Assembly (NCBI GenBank): GCA_001462255.1
Contig: LIUJ01000239.1
Coordinates: forward strand, 254 to 11,770
Length of the DNA: 11,517 nucleotides
Source of the DNA: Fibrobacteria bacterium GUT77
Lineage (GTDB): Bacteria; Fibrobacterota; Chitinivibrionia; Chitinivibrionales; Chitinispirillaceae
Direction of reading: 5' to 3'
The notes beneath the pieces were generated by a model. That model ran no database searches and was not told the origin of the DNA. It was given only the letters and a program-made list of their open reading frames with translations. Shown here piece after piece: positions 7,801 to 11,517 of this stretch. Each line of letters opens with the position of its first letter. Position 1 is the first letter of the stretch. The position numbers and the translations under genes were made by a program.

Positions 7801-8742
7801 TTACGTATTGACACTTCCCCCCACCGCCCTAACCGCCGTTAATACGGCACTTTTTATAGATGCCACAGACGATCCCCCGTGCGCCTTCAACACCGTACCC
7901 CTTATCCCCAAAAACGGCACCGCGCCGTAGCTCTCCGGGTTCAGCGCGCCTATCTTCCGCGACAACTTCTCGTACGTCTCCCCGCCGTCGGCCAAAAACT
8001 CCGCCGTAAGGGCGTAAAAACTCTCGCAGGCCTTGAGCAACACGTTGCCGACAAAGCCGTCGCAGACCACAACGTCCGCCTCGCCGGAAAACACCTTGTT
8101 ACCCTCTATGAACCCCGCGTAATTCCCGTAGCCGCTCAAAAGCTCCGCCGCGGCGCGAACGACCGGGGGACCCTTGTGGGGTTCCAACCCTACATTCAAC
8201 AACGCGACCTTAGGCGCCGCGTCGCCCCTAACACGACCCACATACTCGCACCCCAACCTCGCGAATCCCGCCAACAACTCCGCCCTACAGTCTATGTTCG
8301 CGCCCACGTCCATGATTAAAACCGGCTTCTTAGGCGTAGGAATGAACGCCGCCAACGCCGGACGCGACACCCCCTCCGCGCACCCCAATATAAACATCGC
8401 CGCGCCGATCAGCACCCCGGTGTCTCCGGCGCTCACGGAGGCGTCAGCAACCCCTTCCTCCTGCAACGACACGCAACGAACTATAGACGCCCCCCTCTTC
8501 GTCTTCCAAACCGTAGACCGCCTGTCTCCCTCCAAAATAACGTCCGGGCAGTGCTCAACCTCAAACCCGCAACGCTCCGCGTCGCCTCCGATCTCGGCCA
8601 GCAATCGCCGAATCCGCCCCTCGTCGCCGCACAACCGCGCGGCAAAAGGCTCCGCCGACGCGAGACGCGCCGCCAAAACCCCGCGCACCATCGCCTCCGG
8701 GCCGAAATCCCCGCTGTCAACGTCTACAGCTAAACGTACCAT
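7801..8742 (-). CDS. plsX: Phosphate acyltransferase PlsX (divergent)
   Basis: Soluble, membrane-associated enzyme that makes acyl-phosphate from acyl-ACP for glycerol-3-phosphate acylation, linking fatty acid synthesis to phospholipid. It has 313 residues, somewhat short for PlsX. Recognisable blocks in order are VSAGDTGVLIGAAMFILG near 103-120 (family usually SAGNTGA), DVGANIDCRAELL, KVALLNVGLEPHKG, IEGNKVFSGEADVVVCDGFVGNVLLK and the closing GIRGTVLKAHGGSS. The N-terminal motif is unusual: VDVDSGDFGPEA stands where most PlsX have VDAMGGD followed by PE. The start lies 11 bases after the rpmF stop, with a weak Shine-Dalgarno. The position between rpmF and fabH is the standard one and supports the call. 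Confidence 0.93.
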   Translation of the reverse strand: MVRLAVDVDSGDFGPEAMVRGVLAARLASAEPFAARLCGDEGRIRRLLAEIGGDAERCGFEVEHCPDVILEGDRRSTVWKTKRGASIVRCVSLQEEGVADASVSAGDTGVLIGAAMFILGCAEGVSRPALAAFIPTPKKPVLIMDVGANIDCRAELLAGFARLGCEYVGRVRGDAAPKVALLNVGLEPHKGPPVVRAAAELLSGYGNYAGFIEGNKVFSGEADVVVCDGFVGNVLLKACESFYALTAEFLADGGETYEKLSRKIGALNPESYGAVPFLGIRGTVLKAHGGSSVASIKSAVLTAVRAVGGSVNT

Positions 8743-8753
8743 TTAGCCGCGCT

Positions 8754-8933
8754 CTATTCCTCAGGTACAAAAACCTCAACCCCCGCGTAGTGTCCGCAGT
8801 TGCCGCACACCCGGTGCGCCGCCTTGGGCTGCTTGCAGTGGGAGCAAAGCGTCGGACTCACCGCCGCGATAGCCTGATGGCTACGCCTCTTGTGGGTGCG
8901 GGAGTGCGTATGCCGCTTCTTTGGTTCAGCCAT
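8754..8933 (-). CDS. rpmF: Large-subunit ribosomal protein bL32
   Basis: Ribosomal protein of 59 residues. The basic N-terminus MAEPKKRHTHSRTHKRRSH is followed by a zinc ribbon with Cys30-x2-Cys33 and Cys43-x2-Cys46 (LCSHC and VCGNC), so this is the zinc-binding form of bL32. The ATG start is preceded by AAGGA at a spacing of 10 bases. It lies between yceD and plsX, its normal neighbours. The 65-base AT-rich gap to yceD contains TATAAT (8954-8959) with TTGGAA (8975-8980) on the minus strand, but the 15-base spacer is short, so a separate rpmF promoter is only a possibility. Confidence 0.95.
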   Translation of the reverse strand: MAEPKKRHTHSRTHKRRSHQAIAAVSPTLCSHCKQPKAAHRVCGNCGHYAGVEVFVPEE

Positions 8934-8998
8934 TTTTTTACCGTCCTTTCCTTATTATAATATTATTGATTAAATTCCAAAACATATAATTTTAACGA

Positions 8999-9508
8999 TC
9001 ATACTTTATCCGACGACCGATTGCCCGCTATGCGCAATAAACCCGCCCAACGCGGATCAATCTCCCGCTCCCCGCCGCCCGCCGCGGAATCCGACGCGAC
9101 CCACGCCCCGGCGCAACCCTCCGAACAGAGCGGCATCATGGGCAACGCGATCATTATCTCGTCGTATAACGCCGGCCCCAAATCCACCGAACCGTCGACC
9201 GCGTCAAAGAAAAAATCTACCCCCTCGTCGTCAAAAGCGGGCCCATGCCGCCCCGGCGCCTCCTTAAGCACAAGCCGCAAATCCCCACCCACCGACACGC
9301 CGACCGGCTTCAAACAACGCGCACACTCAACCTCAAACTCCCCGTCAAACCGTAGCGCGACCGAAATCACCCCGCCCGCCCGATCCAACTCGGCACAACA
9401 CTGTAGCGGCCCCAAAAACGGGGGCAAATCCCCCCGATACCCCGCGAGCTCCGCCTCCCGCTCAACGCGCGAATGCCCCTCCGGAACGAGCCTGACGTCT
9501 ATTACCAT
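8999..9508 (-). CDS. yceD: YceD/DUF177 family protein
   Basis: DUF177 protein of 169 residues. The family is encoded next to rpmF in many bacteria and is linked to 23S rRNA metabolism; the biochemical role is not settled. Visible hallmarks are the metal-site-like CARCLKPV at residues 59-66, following the phrase FEVEC, and the C-terminal LCSEGCAGAW, matching the family's LCxxxCxG element. The central acidic segment (DDEGVDFFFDAVDGSVDL) and the following Ile/Met-rich helix are also typical. It is the first gene of the lipid operon here. The ATG start lacks a strong Shine-Dalgarno: AAGGG lies about 14 bases upstream. No alternative start close by looks better. Confidence 0.88.
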   Translation of the reverse strand: MVIDVRLVPEGHSRVEREAELAGYRGDLPPFLGPLQCCAELDRAGGVISVALRFDGEFEVECARCLKPVGVSVGGDLRLVLKEAPGRHGPAFDDEGVDFFFDAVDGSVDLGPALYDEIMIALPMMPLCSEGCAGAWVASDSAAGGGEREIDPRWAGLLRIAGNRSSDKV

Positions 9509-9553
9509 AATATATACGGCCGCCCTTCGCTCTTACTCCCTACCCCCACAAAC

Positions 9554-9580
9554 AACGCCTTACTGCCCCATTTTGGCGTC
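9554..9580 (-). repeat. Inverted repeat in the yceD leader
   Basis: On the transcribed strand GACGCC and GGCGTT pair as a six-base stem (one G-T wobble) around a 15-base loop. It falls just downstream of the proposed start of transcription and about 45 bases before the yceD ATG. It may be a leader hairpin; there is no following T-run, so it is not a terminator. The short stem means chance is a real alternative. Confidence 0.25.
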
Positions 9581-9590
9581 AAATTTCTAT

Positions 9591-9619
9591 AAAATAATTA
9601 ACGGCGACGACAAAGTCAA
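9591..9619 (-). promoter_or_regulatory. Putative sigma-70-type promoter of the yceD-rpmF-fab operon
   Basis: On the minus strand TTGACT (9614-9619, five of six consensus bases) is separated by exactly 17 bases from TATTTT (9591-9596, four of six). It lies about 83 bases before the yceD ATG, in the only AT-rich stretch upstream of the operon. No other spacer in the operon offers a better-spaced pair. The placement fits a promoter driving yceD and the genes after it. The minus-10 element is weak. Confidence 0.4.
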
Positions 9620-9622
9620 ATT

Positions 9623-9642
9623 ATTGATGTGAAAATTTCAAT
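9623..9642. promoter_or_regulatory. Operator-like inverted repeat upstream of the putative promoter
   Basis: ATTGA and TCAAT form an inverted repeat spaced by 10 bases, and inside it lies the near-perfect palindrome TGAAAATTTCA (9630-9640). The element sits immediately upstream of the proposed minus-35 box. Its size suits a dimeric regulator, but it does not match a lipid regulator site I recognise, and AT-rich sequence produces such palindromes by chance. Confidence 0.2.
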
Positions 9643-9748
9643 AAAAAAATGGGGGTATTACACGCCAAAACCCGCGGCCCTCCGTCCGCCCATGTCCGCT
9701 AAAATACGCATAATCCTACCAATCGGTGAAATTGTCCCGGTCCGTTCG

Positions 9749-9880
9749 CTACGCGGAGCGGAGCGTTTTTCGTTCAATCAATAAATTTATATCGTCCGCG
9801 ACGGCTCTTCCGCCCATCGTGCGCAATGCACTGTAATTTAGTGGTTTCCATCTCCAATTTTCGGTATAATTTTTAATCAT
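9749..9880 (-). CDS. Possible small ORF overlapping the methyltransferase stop
   Basis: A 43-codon frame starts at the ATG of an ATGA overlap with the methyltransferase stop codon, an arrangement typical of translational coupling. It begins MIKNYTENWRWKPLNY, continues into a stretch containing GGRAVADDINLLIERK, and ends at an amber codon. I do not recognise the protein. The frame continues past this TAG for ten codons to a second TAG and then to a TGA at 9638. No clear Shine-Dalgarno is present beyond GAG-type bases in the end of the methyltransferase. It may be a real small gene, the remnant of a longer gene, or coincidental reading through a non-coding repeat. Confidence 0.3.
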   Translation of the reverse strand: MIKNYTENWRWKPLNYSALRTMGGRAVADDINLLIERKTLRSA

Positions 9881-11517
9881 GTCTCGCTCAACTTTCGATA
9901 CCTCACCATGAGTTCAGCCACAATTTCAGCTTCGCTCATATCACCGTCGAATTTGTACAATTTCATAACCGCTCTGTCAAGAGCATGATGGGCTTTAACC
10001 AATTTAGGGTAAAACGCCATAGAGTCTTCTCCATACATATCGGCAAGTGTACTATCAGGGTATAGCGCTCTCGCGTCTAATACGTTTTTTGCTAACAGTT
10101 CGATATTTGATTTTTGCTTTTCCGTTACATCAGGCCATGGAAAGTTGTTATAAACTATCACTCCGGTATAACGGTAATCGCTTTTTAATCGTCCACAAAC
10201 CACTCGCATCCAAGCCATGTGTATATTTGACATGAGTACGCCGAAATGGTATAATGTTGCTTGAGGGATAATCATATTCGCATTACTGGAAATTGTATTT
10301 TTATCCATGTACCCGATGGGAATATAACGGCGATTTTCAGACGATGTGCTGGGAATCAGCAAATAATTTGTATTTGGATGCGAAATAAAGAAAAACAAAT
10401 GCGGAGTTTCCGCTTTTTCAAGCGTTGGTTTTGCTGTGCTATTTAAACGGAACTTTTTAACTTTTTTGACACGTTCTTGAACCAATGGACAATTTTTCAG
10501 CGCTGAATAAGGAACGTCCTTTAACCAAAGGCAATATCTCTCATTGCCATTGATAAATTCTTCCGCTCCGATATAGCGTTTTATAAACTTTCTAGCCAAC
10601 GGTTCTTTTGACAAAAGTTCCTTTCTTTCATCAGCGGTTAAAATAAGATTTCCGCCATCGGACGGTTTATTCCCCAAATACATTATCGGTACATCACAGA
10701 TAGGCTTACTTCGGCTTGAGATTAAAACGTTTGGCGCATCAATAAGATACGGATTTATATTTGCCGCTTTTATCTCGGTACCGTCGTTTTCGTAAATAAC
10801 TTTATACTTGCGATATGTATTGCGTGATTCGTCCACGTCAAAATCGCGCTCTTCCCCCCAAATAGATACTTCCTGAGAAACCTGTTTTGATTGTTGCGAT
10901 AAAGCAAATCCTATAATTACACAATGAACCGCCGCCTTACCTTTTGCTTCATTACTCCATTTAAACGTGCGGTAGGCAAATTCAATACTCATGTTATAGT
11001 CATTGAACATCTTACTCCACAGCGGAGCAACCTGTTCGCCTTGCGTTATGCTGTTTGTGGAAACGAACGCGGCTTTAATCGGTGTGTTTTTTATGTACGC
11101 CGCGGCTTTATGATACCATGCACCTACATAATCAATACTACTCGCCATGTTTATCTTTCCAAAAATAGCCACCGCGTCGGCTTTTTGTTCGGCAGACATC
11201 ATGGATGCGCCTACAAACGGCGGATTTCCAAGTATATAGCTCAACTTTTCCTTCGGAACCACGCTCTCCCAATCGATTCTGAGTGCATTCCCGTGCACAA
11301 TCGTAGCGCTTTGTATAAGCGGTACCCTAGCATAATAGCAACCGAATTGGTCGGACGCCTCCAAATTCATTTGATGGTCCGTAAGCCATAAACCGACACG
11401 CGCTATTTGACACGGGAACTCCTCATACTCGATACCGTAAAACTGTTCCACGTTTACACGGAGCAAATCCCACATAATATTTATTTGCAACTGAACATTT
11501 TTACCTACTTTTTTCTT
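9877..11517 (-). CDS. DNA adenine methyltransferase, MmeI-like/type IIG-like (5' end outside window)
   Basis: C-terminal 546 residues of a large class I SAM-dependent DNA methyltransferase; the frame stays open to the right edge. Residues here are counted from the edge. YGIEYEEFPCQIARVGLWLTDHQMN at about 27-51 is the acidic SAM-pocket region, GNALRIDW at 76-83 precedes the catalytic motif IV NPPF at 98-101, which marks N6-adenine (or N4-cytosine) methylation. NSITQGEQ and FKWSNEAKGKAAVHCVIIGFA follow, then a target-recognition-like region and the conserved CGRLKSDYRYTGVIVYNNFPWP near the C-terminus. Motif I (the DPACGSGNFL type) and any N-terminal nuclease lie beyond the edge, so it could be a fused restriction-modification enzyme or a lone methyltransferase. 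The gene is clearly AT-richer than the operon below it, suggesting horizontal acquisition. No internal frameshift is seen. Confidence 0.93.
   Translation of the reverse strand, partial: KKKVGKNVQLQINIMWDLLRVNVEQFYGIEYEEFPCQIARVGLWLTDHQMNLEASDQFGCYYARVPLIQSATIVHGNALRIDWESVVPKEKLSYILGNPPFVGASMMSAEQKADAVAIFGKINMASSIDYVGAWYHKAAAYIKNTPIKAAFVSTNSITQGEQVAPLWSKMFNDYNMSIEFAYRTFKWSNEAKGKAAVHCVIIGFALSQQSKQVSQEVSIWGEERDFDVDESRNTYRKYKVIYENDGTEIKAANINPYLIDAPNVLISSRSKPICDVPIMYLGNKPSDGGNLILTADERKELLSKEPLARKFIKRYIGAEEFINGNERYCLWLKDVPYSALKNCPLVQERVKKVKKFRLNSTAKPTLEKAETPHLFFFISHPNTNYLLIPSTSSENRRYIPIGYMDKNTISSNANMIIPQATLYHFGVLMSNIHMAWMRVVCGRLKSDYRYTGVIVYNNFPWPDVTEKQKSNIELLAKNVLDARALYPDSTLADMYGEDSMAFYPKLVKAHHALDRAVMKLYKFDGDMSEAEIVAELMVRYRKLSET

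Larger units (their letters stand above)
9509..9876. other. Spacer between the methyltransferase and the lipid operon
   Basis: About 370 bases without a firm gene. The part next to yceD (9509-9650) is the operon's likely promoter and leader region. The part from about 9660 to 9830 is GC-rich, unlike the AT-rich methyltransferase beside it, and contains a 43-codon ORF and a run of GC-rich short repeats (GCGGAGCGGAGCG, 9753-9765). No tRNA, rRNA, CRISPR repeat or convincing rho-independent terminator for the methyltransferase was found. The plus strand shows a weak six-base hairpin followed by TTTTT at about 9743-9770, with no plus-strand gene for it to end. Confidence 0.6.

Noticed and set aside
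8954..8980. TTGGAA and TATAAT pair on the minus strand ahead of rpmF
   Set aside because: The spacer is only 15 bases, the minus-35 matches four of six, and the region is simply AT-rich; not strong enough to list as a promoter.
9021..9632. A 203-codon plus-strand ORF opposite yceD
   Set aside because: It is low-complexity Ser/Pro/Thr-rich sequence antisense to a DUF177 gene with conserved Cys motifs, and it has no motif of its own.
9541..9670. Two longer-range inverted repeats (TACCCCC/GGGGGTA and TTTTGGCGT/ACGCCAAAA)
   Set aside because: Their pairings cross each other and the arms are 7 to 9 bases some 80-100 bases apart, so chance in a skewed region is the simplest reading.
9743..9770. 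Plus-strand hairpin followed by TTTTT
   Set aside because: The stem is about six bases with a wobble, and no plus-strand gene precedes it. On the minus strand there is no T-run after it, so it does not end the methyltransferase transcript.
9660..9876. A tRNA gene or att site next to the acquired methyltransferase
   Set aside because: No cloverleaf, T-loop or CCA end could be found on either strand, and no direct repeat pair was seen.

Overview
The window carries a bacterial fatty-acid/phospholipid biosynthesis operon, with every supported gene on the minus strand, so transcription runs from high to low coordinates. In transcription order it holds the 3' part of a DNA methyltransferase gene (cut by the right edge), a 370-bp spacer with a small ORF and a putative promoter, then yceD(DUF177)-rpmF-plsX-fabH-fabD-fabG-acpP-fabF-rnc, and finally an acyl-CoA dehydrogenase and a geranylgeranyl-reductase-family flavoprotein. 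The plus strand holds only shadow ORFs.

The organism is a bacterium with type II (dissociated) fatty acid synthesis and a PlsX route into phospholipid. The order rpmF-plsX-fabH-fabD-fabG-acpP-fabF-rnc is found in several phyla (Firmicutes, Synergistota, Elusimicrobiota, Desulfobacterota and others). The acyl-CoA dehydrogenase plus GGR-type flavoprotein tail suggests an anaerobic, possibly uncultured lineage. The phylum cannot be fixed from this window. The operon is GC-rich (two 60-base lines counted by hand gave 62 and 65 percent), while a line inside the methyltransferase gave 37 percent.

How the genes work together: PlsX turns acyl-ACP into acyl-phosphate. FabH, FabD, FabG, FabF and AcpP carry out initiation, malonyl loading, ketoreduction and elongation. 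FabZ-type dehydratase and enoyl reductase genes are absent here. RpmF, YceD and RNase III are the usual translation/RNA-processing partners of this cluster. The dehydrogenase and flavoprotein genes are nearly fused (stop and start one base apart) and probably act as a pair, which is odd at the end of a biosynthetic operon.

The points most worth a second look are the acyl-CoA dehydrogenase/GGR pair in a fab operon, the AT-rich MmeI-like methyltransferase next to the operon, and the GC-rich spacer with a small ORF overlapping the methyltransferase stop codon and reading through two in-frame amber codons. Residue-level oddities are an Asp at the cofactor-selecting position of FabG, an Asn at one metal-ligand position of RNase III, and a divergent PlsX N-terminal motif.
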